DNA of 32,140 bases from DATGKD01 sp035294855 (GTDB taxonomy: Bacteria; Actinomycetota; Acidimicrobiia; Acidimicrobiales; UBA8190): the NCBI GenBank assembly GCA_035294855.1, contig DATGKD010000254.1:1-32140 (forward strand). The letters run 5' to 3'. The position numbers and the translations under genes were made by a program. Shown in pieces: positions 1-7,856 of the stretch. The notes beneath the pieces are model-generated. The model did no database searches and was not told where the DNA came from. It saw only the letters and a program-made list of their open reading frames with translations. How positions within the stretch are numbered: the stretch's first letter is position 1; the number at the start of each line of letters is the position of its first letter.

Positions 1-1
1 C

Positions 2-370
2 ACTCCGCTGCAAGCCGGCCTGGGGTGGGTCGTGGGCTGGTCGAAGGGCTGTTTCCGGGGCCGCGAGGCGCTCGAGCTCGAGCGCGCCGCCGGTCCCCGC
101 CGACACCTCGTAGGGCTCGTCGCCGAGGGTCGCCAGCCGCCGCGCGAGCACGCCAGGGTCCTCGCCGAGGGGGACTCGGTCGGCGAGGTCACGAGCGGGA
201 ACTTCTCGCCCGTCCTGGAGCGCGGCATCGCGATGGCGTTCGTCGACACGGTGAAGGGCGTATCCGAGGGCGACCACGTCGTCATCGAAGTGCGTGCTCG
301 CACGATTGAGGGAGAGGTCGTCAGCCTGCCCTTCGTGCGTGCTGGCAGGCCGGCCGCGGGGTCGGAATAG
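2..370 (+). CDS. gcvT: Aminomethyltransferase GcvT (T-protein), C-terminal part
   Basis: This is the 3' part of a gene that begins before the window; the frame is open from base 2 and closes at the TAG at 368-370. The first visible residues, TPLQAGLGWVVGWSKGCFRG, match the conserved T-protein stretch before the C-terminal barrel. They are followed by LVGLV and by EVTSGNFSPVLERGIAMAFVD, which is typical of the GcvT C-terminal domain. The T-protein takes the aminomethyl group from lipoyl-GcvH, passes the one-carbon unit to tetrahydrofolate and releases ammonia. The stop overlaps the GTG start of gcvPA by one base, so the genes are co-transcribed and probably translationally coupled. The folate-binding N-terminal half is outside the window. 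Identification is confident because of both motif and neighbours. Confidence 0.93.
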   Translation, partial: TPLQAGLGWVVGWSKGCFRGREALELERAAGPRRHLVGLVAEGRQPPREHARVLAEGDSVGEVTSGNFSPVLERGIAMAFVDTVKGVSEGDHVVIEVRARTIEGEVVSLPFVRAGRPAAGSE

Positions 371-1722
371 TGGCCGATTACACCCCCCACACGTCGGACG
401 AGATCGCCTCGATGCTCGCTTTCCTCGGGCTGTCGTCGCTCGAGGAGCTGTTCGACGCGGTCCCGGCCGCGCTTCGGCTCGCCGCCGGTCTCGACCTGCC
501 TCCGGGGGTCCCCGAGCCCGACGCCATGGCGGCCGTCATGGACATGGCGTCTGCCAACCGACCGTGCGGACGCGACCTGGTCTGCTTCGCCGGGGCCGGC
601 GCATACGACCACGAAGTCCCGGCTGTGACCCGCGCGCTCGCCTCACGTTCGGAATTCGTGACCTCCTACACGCCGTATCAGCCCGAGGTCGCCCAGGGCG
701 TGCTCCAGGCTGTTTTCGAGTTCCAGACGCTCGTGTCCAGGCTCGCCGGTCTCGAGGTGGCGAACGCGTCGCTCTACGACGGTGCCAGTGCGCTGGTCGA
801 GGCCGTCAACATGGCCGTGGGGGTGACGGGGCGCTCCGACGTCTGGGTCTCGCACGCCGTCCACCCCTCGTGGCGCGAGATGCTCGTCACGTTCGCGGCC
901 GGCACCGGCCACCGGATCGTGGACGTTCCTCTCGTCGACGGGATCACCGACTGGTCCGCCTCGGTCTTCGACGACCCCTCGGAGCCCGGCGCCGTCGTCG
1001 TCGCGTATCCCAACTATCTCGGTTGCCTGGAGGACCTCGCCGCGGCGCGCGCCCTCTGCGACCGGACCGGCGCCCTCCTCGTCGTCAGCTTCGATCCCGT
1101 GTGCGCAGGGGTGCTGCGCACACCGGGCGAGTGGGGCGCGGACGTGGCGGTGGGGGAGGGCCAGGCCCTGGGCATGCCGCTCAGCTTCGGCGGCCCGTAC
1201 CTGGGCCTCTTCGCCAGCCGACTGGAACACGTCCGCCGCCTCCCCGGGCGACTGGTCGGCGAGACCGTGGACGCGGACGGGCGTCGTGCCTACGTCACGA
1301 CCCTACGAACGCGCGAGCAAGACATCAGGCGCGAGAAGGCGACCTCCAACGTCTGCACCAACCAGACCCTGATGGCGGTCACCGCCGCCGTGCAGCTGGG
1401 ATGGCTCGGAACGACGGGCCTGGCCGAAGTGGCACGACGCTCGGCGCAGGGCGCGTCCTACTGTCGCAAGGGTCTGCTCGGTGTGCCCGGCGTCGAACCG
1501 CTCGCGCGCGCGGCAACGGTTCGCGAGTTTGCGTTGTCGCTCCCCGTCGGGTCCGAGCTGGCGGTCGAGCGCCTCGCGGACGAAGGATTCCTGGCCGGCA
1601 TCCCCCTCGACCCCAGCTACGTCGGCGGGCGTGAGAACGGGCTTCTGGTCGCGGTGACCGAGAGGCGCACGCGCGCCGAGATCGACGCCTTCGTCGCTGC
1701 CTTCGACAAGGCGGTCCGGTGA
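370..1722 (+). CDS. gcvPA: Glycine dehydrogenase (decarboxylating) subunit 1
   Basis: A 450-residue N-terminal subunit of split P-protein, which with GcvPB decarboxylates glycine and loads the aminomethyl group on lipoyl-GcvH. It opens with the typical YTPHTSDEIASMLAFLG segment. It also carries YTPYQPEVAQGVLQAVFEFQT and STY-like contact regions of the family (ANASLYDGASALVEA), and near the C-terminus REKATSNVCTNQTLMA. Length fits the family (about 440-450). The PLP lysine is on the partner subunit. The start is the GTG overlapping the gcvT stop; the 3' end overlaps gcvPB by 4 bases (GTGA). This overlap keeps the two subunits in equal synthesis. No gcvH lies between gcvT and gcvPA, so it is presumably upstream or elsewhere. 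Confidence 0.95.
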   Translation: MADYTPHTSDEIASMLAFLGLSSLEELFDAVPAALRLAAGLDLPPGVPEPDAMAAVMDMASANRPCGRDLVCFAGAGAYDHEVPAVTRALASRSEFVTSYTPYQPEVAQGVLQAVFEFQTLVSRLAGLEVANASLYDGASALVEAVNMAVGVTGRSDVWVSHAVHPSWREMLVTFAAGTGHRIVDVPLVDGITDWSASVFDDPSEPGAVVVAYPNYLGCLEDLAAARALCDRTGALLVVSFDPVCAGVLRTPGEWGADVAVGEGQALGMPLSFGGPYLGLFASRLEHVRRLPGRLVGETVDADGRRAYVTTLRTREQDIRREKATSNVCTNQTLMAVTAAVQLGWLGTTGLAEVARRSAQGASYCRKGLLGVPGVEPLARAATVREFALSLPVGSELAVERLADEGFLAGIPLDPSYVGGRENGLLVAVTERRTRAEIDAFVAAFDKAVR

Positions 1723-3275
1723 GCAGCGACCTTCCCGAAGCCTCGGACAGCACCGCCGGCAACGTGGGCGGAGGCCGGGCGGCGAGCGCGCCCCTCATGA
1801 GCCGTGAACCCGAGCCCACGATGTTCGAGCTGTCCCGCCCTGGTCGCCGCGCCTGGCAGCTGCGGACAACCGATGTTCCCGAAGTCCCCATCGAGGAACT
1901 CGTGCCCGAGGAACACCGGCGCCGCGGGCCGCTTCCGGTCGCCGAGATGTCCGAGCGCGATCTCGTCGGGCACTTCACGCGGCTCAGTCACCGCCAGTTC
2001 TCGGTCGATCTCGGGGCGTATCCGTTGGGTTCGTGCACGATGAAGTACAACCCGAAGGTCTGCGACGCCGTCGCCGCCCTGCCCGGATTGGCAGACGTCC
2101 ACCCGCACGCCCCGGCCAGCTGTATCCAGGGGTGGCTGGAATTGCTCGTGACGCTGGAAGAAGCCCTGTGCGCGATCACGGGGATGGCTGCCGCCACGTT
2201 GCAGCCCGCCGCGGGCGCGGCCGGGGAGCTCACCGGGCTTCTGCTCATGCGCGCCTGGCATGCCGCCCAGGGCGAGACCCGCCACAAGGTCGTGATCCCG
2301 GACTCGGCCCACGGGACGAACCCGGCATCGGTCACCCTCGGCGGGTTCTCGGTCGTGACCGTTCCGAGCGACGCCCGCGGGTGCGTGGACGTGGGCGCAC
2401 TGCGGGCCGTGCTCGACGACGACGTGGCGGGGATCATGCTCACCAACCCGAACACCCTCGGCCTGTTCGAGGAGGACATCGTCGCCATCGCGGACGCGGT
2501 GCACGACGTCGGGGGACTGCTCTACTACGACGGCGCCAACTTGAACGCCATCCTCGGTGTCGTCCGGCCCGGGGACATGGGGTTCGACATCGTCCACCTC
2601 AACCTGCACAAGACGTTCGCCACCCCGCACGGTGGGGGCGGCCCCGGAGCGGGGCCCGTGGCGGTAGCCGAGCGCCTGGCGCCCTTTCTCCCGGGACCAC
2701 GCCCGAGCCGTCTGGCCGGGGCCGGCGCCAGCTCCCGTTACGGCTGGACCACGCCCGAACACTCGATCGGCCGAGTCCACTCGTGGCACGGCAACGCCTT
2801 GGTCCTCGCCCGGGCGCTCACGTACATCCTCGTGCACGGTGGCGACGGGTTGCGGCGGGTGGCCCAACTCGCCGTACTCAACGCCAACTGGCTCCGACGA
2901 CGGCTGACCGGATCCTTCCGCGTCCCCTACGACCGCACCTGCATGCACGAGTTCGTGCTTTCGGGTACCGAGTTGAAGCGCGCCACGGGCGTGCGCGCCG
3001 TCGACGTGGCCAAGCGCTTGCTCGAGGAGGGTTTCCACGCACCGACCGTGTACTTCCCCCTGACGGTGGACGAGGCGCTCATGGTCGAGCCGACGGAAAC
3101 CGAGAGCCTCCAGACGCTCGAGGCGCTCGCCGAGGCATTCGAACGGATCGCGGCCCAAGCGGCCGAGCCCGGGGGGGCCGAAGGGGCCGCCGAAGCGCCG
3201 CGCACCACACCGGTGCGGCGCGTCGACGAAGCCCGCGCCGCCCGGCGCCTCGTGCCCACCTACGACGCCCGTTGA
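1719..3275 (+). CDS. gcvPB: Glycine dehydrogenase (decarboxylating) subunit 2
   Basis: The PLP-carrying half of split P-protein, 518 residues. Key motifs are YPLGSCTMKYNPK (101-113), DSAHGTNPASV (195-205), and NLHKTFATPHGGGGPGAGPV, where Lys298 is the expected Schiff-base lysine. The start at 1719 overlaps the gcvPA stop (GTGA). The first about 26 residues are Gly/Ala/Ser-rich and not typical, so the ATG at 1797 (MSREPEPTMFELSRPGR) is a possible alternative that begins just before the conserved FELSRPGR segment. The C-terminal about 40 residues are Ala/Glu/Arg-rich and look disordered. It is the last gene of the glycine-cleavage operon; a hairpin follows before the convergent oxidoreductase gene. 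Confidence 0.95.
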   Translation: MSSDLPEASDSTAGNVGGGRAASAPLMSREPEPTMFELSRPGRRAWQLRTTDVPEVPIEELVPEEHRRRGPLPVAEMSERDLVGHFTRLSHRQFSVDLGAYPLGSCTMKYNPKVCDAVAALPGLADVHPHAPASCIQGWLELLVTLEEALCAITGMAAATLQPAAGAAGELTGLLLMRAWHAAQGETRHKVVIPDSAHGTNPASVTLGGFSVVTVPSDARGCVDVGALRAVLDDDVAGIMLTNPNTLGLFEEDIVAIADAVHDVGGLLYYDGANLNAILGVVRPGDMGFDIVHLNLHKTFATPHGGGGPGAGPVAVAERLAPFLPGPRPSRLAGAGASSRYGWTTPEHSIGRVHSWHGNALVLARALTYILVHGGDGLRRVAQLAVLNANWLRRRLTGSFRVPYDRTCMHEFVLSGTELKRATGVRAVDVAKRLLEEGFHAPTVYFPLTVDEALMVEPTETESLQTLEALAEAFERIAAQAAEPGGAEGAAEAPRTTPVRRVDEARAARRLVPTYDAR

Positions 3276-3289
3276 CCTGAGGAGTCCGG

Positions 3290-3313
3290 CTCACCGCCTC
3301 GGGCGGCGGTGAG
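3290..3313. terminator. Hairpin between convergent gcvPB and oxidoreductase genes
   Basis: CTCACCGCC (3290-3298) pairs perfectly with GGCGGTGAG (3305-3313) around a 6-nt loop. It lies 14 nt after the gcvPB stop and 5 nt after the stop of the opposing gene, so it could serve both. There is no T-tract, so factor-independent termination is not assured. Confidence 0.5.
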
Positions 3314-3318
3314 GATGG

Positions 3319-4512
3319 TCACGACGGCTCGCTCGCCTCCACCGGCTTCTGCTTGGCCTCGCGCTCGGCGTGATGCTCGGAGATCGCCTGCATGACGGCG
3401 CCGCCCGCTGCGCCGATGAACTCCGGCCGGTTCTCGGCCGCCCAGTCACGCGACCCCACGAGGGAGCCCAGGCGCCCCTGAAAGTGGGGGATGACCTCAC
3501 GGGCGAACAGCTCGTAGGAATGCAGGGTCGCCTCGCGATCGGCCCACTCGTGCGCCATGAGGAGGTACGTGCCGAACCCGCCGGACTGCACCTTGAGCCG
3601 TTCGATCTGCTCGATCGCCATGGCCGGCGTGCCCACGACGGCGAAGCCCGTCGCCATGAGCGCGTCGACCATGCGCTCGGGATCGAGCGTCCCGGGGGCG
3701 AGGGGCAAGGCCGCCACGCGCTCGAAGTAGTCGACCCATGGCACGAGCCCGAAGGCCACATCGGCACGGGCCTGCTCCTCGGTCTCGGCGATGTGCATGG
3801 GACCGACGAGACGCCAGCGCCGCCGGTCGACGATGGTGCCGAACTCCTCGGCGCGCTCCTCCATGACCTGCCAGTGCGAACCGAGGACGTCGAAGCCCCC
3901 TGCGGTCGTCGCCCCGATCGAAAGCAGCGACAGGCCGAAACGGCCTGCGGCACGGGGGCCGGCGGGCGACACCTGCGCGGCGACGGCCACTTCGAAGCGC
4001 GGATGTGTATACGGACGGAGCTGCAGGCGGGCGTCGCGCAGGGTGAACCACCCGGCATCGCGGGTCACGAGCTCGCTGCCGTCCAGGAGCGCCAGGATCG
4101 CCTCGAGCGACTCTTCCATCATCTCGCGCTGTCGCATCGGGTCGATGCCCATCATGAACGCGTCGGAGGGAAGCGCACCGGGGCCGACGCCGAACATGGC
4201 CCGGCCGCGGGTGAGGTGGTCGAGCAGGATCATCCGGTCGGCGAGGATGAACGGGTGGTGGTAGGGGAGGGAGCTCACCCCGGTGCCCAGTCGCAGATGC
4301 CGAGTGCGCTGCGACGCCACCGCGAGGAACACCTCTGGCGACGCGATGATCTCGTAGCCGGCGGAGTGGTGCTCGCCGAACCACGCTTCGTCGAATCCGA
4401 GCTGGTCGAGGCGGACCACGAGCTCGAGGTCGCGCTCGAGCGCCAGCGTGGGATTCTGCCCAACGGGATGGAATGGCGCGATGAACACGCCGAATTGGAG
4501 AGGCCAGTCCAC
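3319..4512 (-). CDS. LLM-class (bacterial luciferase-like) flavin-dependent oxidoreductase
   Basis: A 397-residue protein with the luciferase-like TIM-barrel signature. It begins QFGVFIAPFHP, then LDQLGFDEAWFGEHHSAGYEII (the EHH/HHS region of the luciferase family), RLGTGVSSLPYHHP (strand-loop around flavin) and GRAMFGVGPGALPSD. This family uses reduced FMN or F420 to oxidise or reduce small organic molecules; the substrate cannot be read from sequence. The start is GTG at 4512-4510; a TAGAAT hexamer sits 8 nt upstream, implying a leaderless message. The last about 30 residues are charged and look like a tail. It diverges from the methyltransferase gene across a 66-bp spacer, so the two promoters are back to back. 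F420 versus FMN dependence is unresolved. Confidence 0.88.
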   Translation of the reverse strand: MDWPLQFGVFIAPFHPVGQNPTLALERDLELVVRLDQLGFDEAWFGEHHSAGYEIIASPEVFLAVASQRTRHLRLGTGVSSLPYHHPFILADRMILLDHLTRGRAMFGVGPGALPSDAFMMGIDPMRQREMMEESLEAILALLDGSELVTRDAGWFTLRDARLQLRPYTHPRFEVAVAAQVSPAGPRAAGRFGLSLLSIGATTAGGFDVLGSHWQVMEERAEEFGTIVDRRRWRLVGPMHIAETEEQARADVAFGLVPWVDYFERVAALPLAPGTLDPERMVDALMATGFAVVGTPAMAIEQIERLKVQSGGFGTYLLMAHEWADREATLHSYELFAREVIPHFQGRLGSLVGSRDWAAENRPEFIGAAGGAVMQAISEHHAEREAKQKPVEASEPS

Positions 4513-4520
4513 GACGGCCG

Positions 4521-4526
4521 ATTCTA
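4521..4526 (-). promoter_or_regulatory. -10 element of the luciferase-like gene
   Basis: On the minus strand TAGAAT ends 8 nt before the GTG start at 4512. This position puts the expected transcription start at or within a base or two of the start codon. No convincing -35 is seen. Confidence 0.55.
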
Positions 4527-4565
4527 ACGAAGTGCCATCGTCACCGAATCGTGGCGTCTTTGCGG

Positions 4566-4571
4566 TACCGT
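4566..4571 (+). promoter_or_regulatory. -10 element of the methyltransferase gene
   Basis: TACCGT followed by exactly 7 nt and then the GTG start at 4579, the classic spacing for a leaderless actinobacterial transcript. The same hexamer precedes pafA (7 nt to ATG) and the ferredoxin gene. No -35 is visible. Confidence 0.55.
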
Positions 4572-4578
4572 CCCGACG

Positions 4579-5424
4579 GTGAAGGGCAACGATGACGTCC
4601 GAACGGCGGGGCTAGGGTCCGCGCCCGTCGACGCGCTGGGCGCCCTCTACCGCGGCATGAGCGCGGCGCGCCAGAACTTCCTCGAGCGGAGGCGACTGCG
4701 CGGGGAATCGCCGCAATTCAGCGCGGCCTTCGCCCGCGCGTCGTTCATCGGCGGGTGGCTGAGCCGGGCGGAAGCCGAGCTCCTCTTCGAACTGGCCGCG
4801 GCCGTCCCCCCCGGACAGGACATCGTCGAAATCGGTTCTTACCTCGGGCGGTCCACGGCGTTCCTCGCCTTGGGCGCCGGCCCAGGACGGACGGTCCACG
4901 CCGTCGACCCCCACACGAGCGGCCGCCTGCAACTCGTGAAGGGTGAACCGATCGACACATCCGGGCAGTTCCGCCGGAACATGGCGGACATCGGCGTATC
5001 GGACCACGTCGAGACACACGTGGCACGATCGGTCGAGGTGGCGCAGTCCTACGGCGGGCGACCAGTCGGGCTGCTGTTCATCGACGGGAACCATTCCGAA
5101 GAGGCGGTCTTCGCCGACGGGCGCGAATGGTCGGTGCACCTGGCGCCCCAGTGCCTGGTCGCCTTCGACGACATCGCTTGGGCCGGCGTCGACAAAGGAG
5201 TGGCCCGTTTGGTCGCGCAAGGGACGCTGCCGAGGATCGATGGTCGCGTGGGCAAGATCGGCGTCTGCGGCCCACCCAGCCGCTGGCCCACCCGGGTACG
5301 GACCATCGCGCGGCCCGTCAATGCGCCCGGCCGGACGCAAATGCTCCTCAGGAAGTACATCCCCTTCCCGGCTCCGGGATCGTTCCGGCAGCCCGACGAC
5401 CGAGCTCCGGAAGCGACCGCGTGA
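4579..5424 (+). CDS. Class I SAM-dependent methyltransferase (Methyltransf_24-like)
   Basis: A 281-residue protein with a Rossmann SAM-binding core. Motif I is VEIGSYLGRST (83-93), followed by an acidic residue after strand 2 in HAVDPH (D110). LLFIDGNHSEEAV (165-177) and VAFDDIAWAG (194-203) then match the class that includes cephalosporin-hydroxylase/Methyltransf_24 proteins, where the IDG/DD residues often bind a metal. The N-terminal about 50 residues are helical and basic; the C-terminal 40 carry a short basic segment. The substrate is unknown; small-molecule or glycan O-methylation is plausible for the family. The GTG start is supported by a TACCGT element 7 nt upstream. It ends 6 bp before the stop of the convergent MFS gene, so the two genes abut tail to tail. 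Confidence 0.8.
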   Translation: MKGNDDVRTAGLGSAPVDALGALYRGMSAARQNFLERRRLRGESPQFSAAFARASFIGGWLSRAEAELLFELAAAVPPGQDIVEIGSYLGRSTAFLALGAGPGRTVHAVDPHTSGRLQLVKGEPIDTSGQFRRNMADIGVSDHVETHVARSVEVAQSYGGRPVGLLFIDGNHSEEAVFADGREWSVHLAPQCLVAFDDIAWAGVDKGVARLVAQGTLPRIDGRVGKIGVCGPPSRWPTRVRTIARPVNAPGRTQMLLRKYIPFPAPGSFRQPDDRAPEATA

Positions 5425-5430
5425 TCGGCG

Positions 5431-6642
5431 TCAGCGAAGGCTCGAGCGTCTGATCCTGTCCAAGGAGAACAGCGACAACACGGCCAGCACGGTCGCGCAC
5501 ACCAACACGGCACGGAAGTCGCCGACGTGTTCGGACGCGACGCCGACGCCGATGACCGGGACGATCAACCCGACGTAGCCGAAGACGAAGTACGTCGAGA
5601 CGACCTGACCGCGTCGTTCCGGGGGAGCCAGCCGGTTGGCGACCGACAGCGAGCCGATGAACACCGCGCCGATGGCGCTCCCGGCCACGACGGCGCCCAC
5701 GATGAACAGGGCGAAGGACGCCGCCGACAACGACGCCACGATGAGCGCCAGCCCGACCACGAAGACGGTGATGCCGACCATGACCACCGGACGAATCGGG
5801 AGCCGGACCACCCGTGCCTGGGTAGCGGTCGCGGTGGCGAAGATGACGAACACCACGAGCCCGCCGACGGCGTGGTTGCGCTGGTGCAGGACATTGGCGA
5901 GGAACGACGGCGCCAGTGCCGTGAACATTCCGAGGATCGAAAACGCCGCGAACACAGCGACCCCCGCAGCGACGAATTCGCTCCGGCCCTGGCGGGGGAT
6001 GCCGAGGCCGCCGAACTTGAGGGAGAGGCCGGCTCGGTCCGAGACGGTTTCCGGCATCACCGCCACACCGATAGCGGCGATCGCCAACAGCCCGAGGTAG
6101 ACCTCGAAGACGAGGACGGTGGGGTTCGGCCCGTACTCGGCGAACAGGCCAGCCACGAGAGGACCCAGCCCCAGGCCGCCCATGTTCACCACCGTGGCGA
6201 CGAGCGACGCTCGACGCGATGCCGCCCCGCCGGCCAGGTCGGTGAGCGCCGCGGTCCCCGTGCCCGTCATCAGGCCCGCAGAGAACCCTGAGAGGACGCG
6301 ACCCAGGTAGAGCCAGCCCACTCCGGCCGCGACGATGAACACGACCGTGCTCAGGGTGCTGAAGGCGACGGCGACCGCCAAGACCGGTCGCCTGCCCACG
6401 CGGTCCGAGGAGCGCCCGGCGAGGAGCAGTGCCACCAGGACGCCGGCCGCGTACGCGGCGAAGATCACCGTGACGATGGCGGGGGAGAAGTGGAACTGGC
6501 TCTGGTACTCGACGTAGAGGGGCGTCGGCAGTGTGGTCCCCAACATCGTCGCCGCGAACACGTACGCGATGACCCAGAACGCCGCCGACCGCCGTACAGG
6601 AACCGGCATCCGCTTCGCGGCCAGGCCCGCTATCGACGTCAC
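5431..6642 (-). CDS. MFS transporter (drug/metabolite efflux type)
   Basis: A 403-residue integral membrane protein with about 12 hydrophobic segments. The loop after TM2 carries motif A (GRSSDRVGRRPV, residues 76-87), typical of the major facilitator superfamily; TM4-5 has GFSAGLMTGTGTAALTD and NMGGLGLGPLVAG, the latter like motif C of antiporter-type exporters. This suggests proton-driven export of a small molecule; the substrate is unknown. The start chosen is GTG at 6642; ATG at 6609 (MPVPVRRS) would also keep every membrane segment. Its control region is shared with the divergent XRE gene and contains the 16-bp operator-like sequence at 6682-6697. This suggests repression by the neighbouring XRE protein, an arrangement common for exporter-regulator pairs. 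The gene ends tail to tail with the methyltransferase gene. Confidence 0.88.
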   Translation of the reverse strand: MTSIAGLAAKRMPVPVRRSAAFWVIAYVFAATMLGTTLPTPLYVEYQSQFHFSPAIVTVIFAAYAAGVLVALLLAGRSSDRVGRRPVLAVAVAFSTLSTVVFIVAAGVGWLYLGRVLSGFSAGLMTGTGTAALTDLAGGAASRRASLVATVVNMGGLGLGPLVAGLFAEYGPNPTVLVFEVYLGLLAIAAIGVAVMPETVSDRAGLSLKFGGLGIPRQGRSEFVAAGVAVFAAFSILGMFTALAPSFLANVLHQRNHAVGGLVVFVIFATATATQARVVRLPIRPVVMVGITVFVVGLALIVASLSAASFALFIVGAVVAGSAIGAVFIGSLSVANRLAPPERRGQVVSTYFVFGYVGLIVPVIGVGVASEHVGDFRAVLVCATVLAVLSLFSLDRIRRSSLR

Positions 6643-6681
6643 GGCCTCACCATGCCCCGGTCAAAACACGAGGGTGCGTAG

Positions 6682-6697
6682 TATCTCAAACTTGATA
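6682..6697. promoter_or_regulatory. Operator-like imperfect palindrome between MFS and XRE genes
   Basis: TATCTCAAACTTGATA has complementary ends (TATC/GATA) and lies in the divergent control region of the MFS exporter and the XRE gene. The reverse complement of 8543-8558, in the clpP/XRE control region, matches it at 13 of 16 positions with the same CTCAAAC core. A TAGTAT hexamer for the + strand overlaps it (6679-6684). It is the probable binding site of one or both XRE proteins. Confidence 0.6.
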
Positions 6698-6830
6698 TGA
6701 CGAAGTTGGTCTGGCGGTGACGAAGGCCGATCGGGCTTACGGCGGGGGAGCCGTGCCGACCCCCAAGCGACGGGGTTCGTCTCGGCGAAGCAGTTACGTC
6801 TCGCGTTACGAGCGCTCGAGGACCTCGATC

Positions 6831-7037
6831 ATGGTCGGAAGCTCGGTCCGCGCCGCCCGCCTGCGGGCAGGCGTGAGCCAAGTGGAGCTGGCACGCCGCA
6901 CGGGCACGAGCCAACCCTCGATCGCCCGCCTCGAACGGGGGATGGTGTCGCCCACGGTGATCACGCTCGACCGCATCGCGCGGGCCCTCGGGGCGGAGCT
7001 GGTCATCGACTTCGAGCCCAACCTTTCGCCCGGGTAA
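6831..7037 (+). CDS. Small XRE-family transcriptional regulator
   Basis: A 68-residue protein that is essentially one Cro/C1-type helix-turn-helix. RAARLRAGVSQVELARRTGT is followed by the recognition helix SQPSIARLERG and then SPTVITLDRIARALGAEL. The start ATG at 6831 has a GAGG Shine-Dalgarno 9 nt upstream. The frame is open back to GTG 6717, but those 38 codons have weaker GC bias at third positions (about 76%) and a Ser/Arg-rich composition, so the longer 106-residue form is less likely. It diverges from the MFS exporter across a region with a 16-bp palindrome. Its recognition helix is nearly identical to that of the XRE protein at 8593 (SQSAVARLEAG), which suggests overlapping DNA targets. 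It resembles antitoxin-type HTH proteins, but no toxin gene is adjacent. Confidence 0.78.
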   Translation: MVGSSVRAARLRAGVSQVELARRTGTSQPSIARLERGMVSPTVITLDRIARALGAELVIDFEPNLSPG

Positions 7038-7076
7038 CGACTTTTCGAACGAGCCGACGCTCCAGGCGACGTCGGA

Positions 7077-7082
7077 TACGTT
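7077..7082 (+). promoter_or_regulatory. -10 element of the lipoprotein gene
   Basis: TACGTT ends 6 nt before the ATG at 7089. The position fits a leaderless transcript and suggests the lipoprotein has its own promoter rather than relying on read-through from the XRE gene 52 bp upstream. Confidence 0.4.
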
Positions 7083-7088
7083 GTCCCG

Positions 7089-7820
7089 ATGCAGAGGGCC
7101 CGGTCGTTGCTGGCGTGCGCGGCGTTGGCGACGCTCGTCGCGGCGTGCAGCTCGGGGTCCGGCAGCCCTGCATCGCTCACCGGCAAGTCGCCGGTCGAGG
7201 TTCTGAACGCCGCCTCGGCGGCAGCCACCGCGGTGGGCAGCACCCACTACGTCCTCACCGAGACGGCGGGCAACCAGACCCAGACCATCACCGGCGACGC
7301 GACGACCACCGACGGCCGCCAGTCGATCTCCACAGGCACGGTGCACGTGCAGGTCGTGCTGGTGCACGGCGTCGCCTACGTGCAGGGGAGCGCGGGCGGC
7401 CTCGGCGCGGCGCTCGGATTCTCCGCCAACGTGGCGAAGGCCTACGCCGGGAGGTGGATCGCCGTGGGAAGCGCCGACAGTCCGTACGGCTCGATCGTGC
7501 AGGCCGTCACGTTGAACGGCACGATCTCGGAGCTACGTCCGACCGGTCGTCTGAGCCTCGCGGGGACCGCCATCATCGGCGGTCGCTCCGCCCTCGGGGT
7601 GAAGGGCGGCCTGCCAGGGCAGATCCCCTCGGGTGTCTCGGGATCCACCACGCTCTACGTGGCGTCGTCCCGGCCGACCGTGCCCCTCAAGTTCACGGCG
7701 CACGCGTCCCGCGGCTCCCAAACCATCGACGACGTGGGCACGTTCACCGCCTGGGGCCAACCCGTCCACCTGAGCGCCCCGGCCGGGTTCGTGGCGTTCT
7801 CCTCGGTCCGCTCCGACTGA
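7089..7820 (+). CDS. Putative secreted lipoprotein
   Basis: A 243-residue protein with a lipoprotein signal peptide: basic start (MQRAR), hydrophobic core and lipobox LVAAC with the lipidated Cys at residue 20, followed by a Ser/Gly-rich linker. It should be anchored on the outer face of the cytoplasmic membrane. The mature part is beta-rich. It has an ALNAA-like first helix (EVLNAASAAATAVGSTHYVLTE) and alternating TITGDATTTDG and GVAYVQG strands, reminiscent of the LppX/LprG/LolA-like folds that bind lipids; this is a fold-level impression only. The gene follows the small XRE gene on the same strand and converges on clpP. Its function is unknown. Confidence 0.75.
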   Translation: MQRARSLLACAALATLVAACSSGSGSPASLTGKSPVEVLNAASAAATAVGSTHYVLTETAGNQTQTITGDATTTDGRQSISTGTVHVQVVLVHGVAYVQGSAGGLGAALGFSANVAKAYAGRWIAVGSADSPYGSIVQAVTLNGTISELRPTGRLSLAGTAIIGGRSALGVKGGLPGQIPSGVSGSTTLYVASSRPTVPLKFTAHASRGSQTIDDVGTFTAWGQPVHLSAPAGFVAFSSVRSD

Positions 7821-7830
7821 CGAACCGCAC

Positions 7831-7846
7831 CTCTGCTTCGACAGAG
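7831..7846. terminator. Short hairpin between convergent lipoprotein and clpP genes
   Basis: CTCTG (7831-7835) pairs with CAGAG (7842-7846) around a 6-nt loop containing TTCG, in the 36-bp gap between the two stops. The stem is short and no T-tract follows, so this is a weak call. Confidence 0.25.
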
Positions 7847-7856
7847 ACGTCGCCGG

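Noticed and set aside
1617..3158. Long minus-strand open frame of 513 codons opposite gcvPB
   Set aside because: It is antisense to gcvPB, whose motifs and PLP lysine are clear. Long antisense frames are common in DNA with such high third-position GC.
3370..4527. Plus-strand frame of 385 codons opposite the luciferase-like gene
   Set aside because: His/Arg-rich composition without domain motifs; the opposite strand carries a recognisable oxidoreductase.
6697..6720. Seven-codon leader-like frame (MTKLVWR) overlapping a GTG before the XRE gene
   Set aside because: Too short, no ribosome site, and the operator-like palindrome explains the sequence at its start better.
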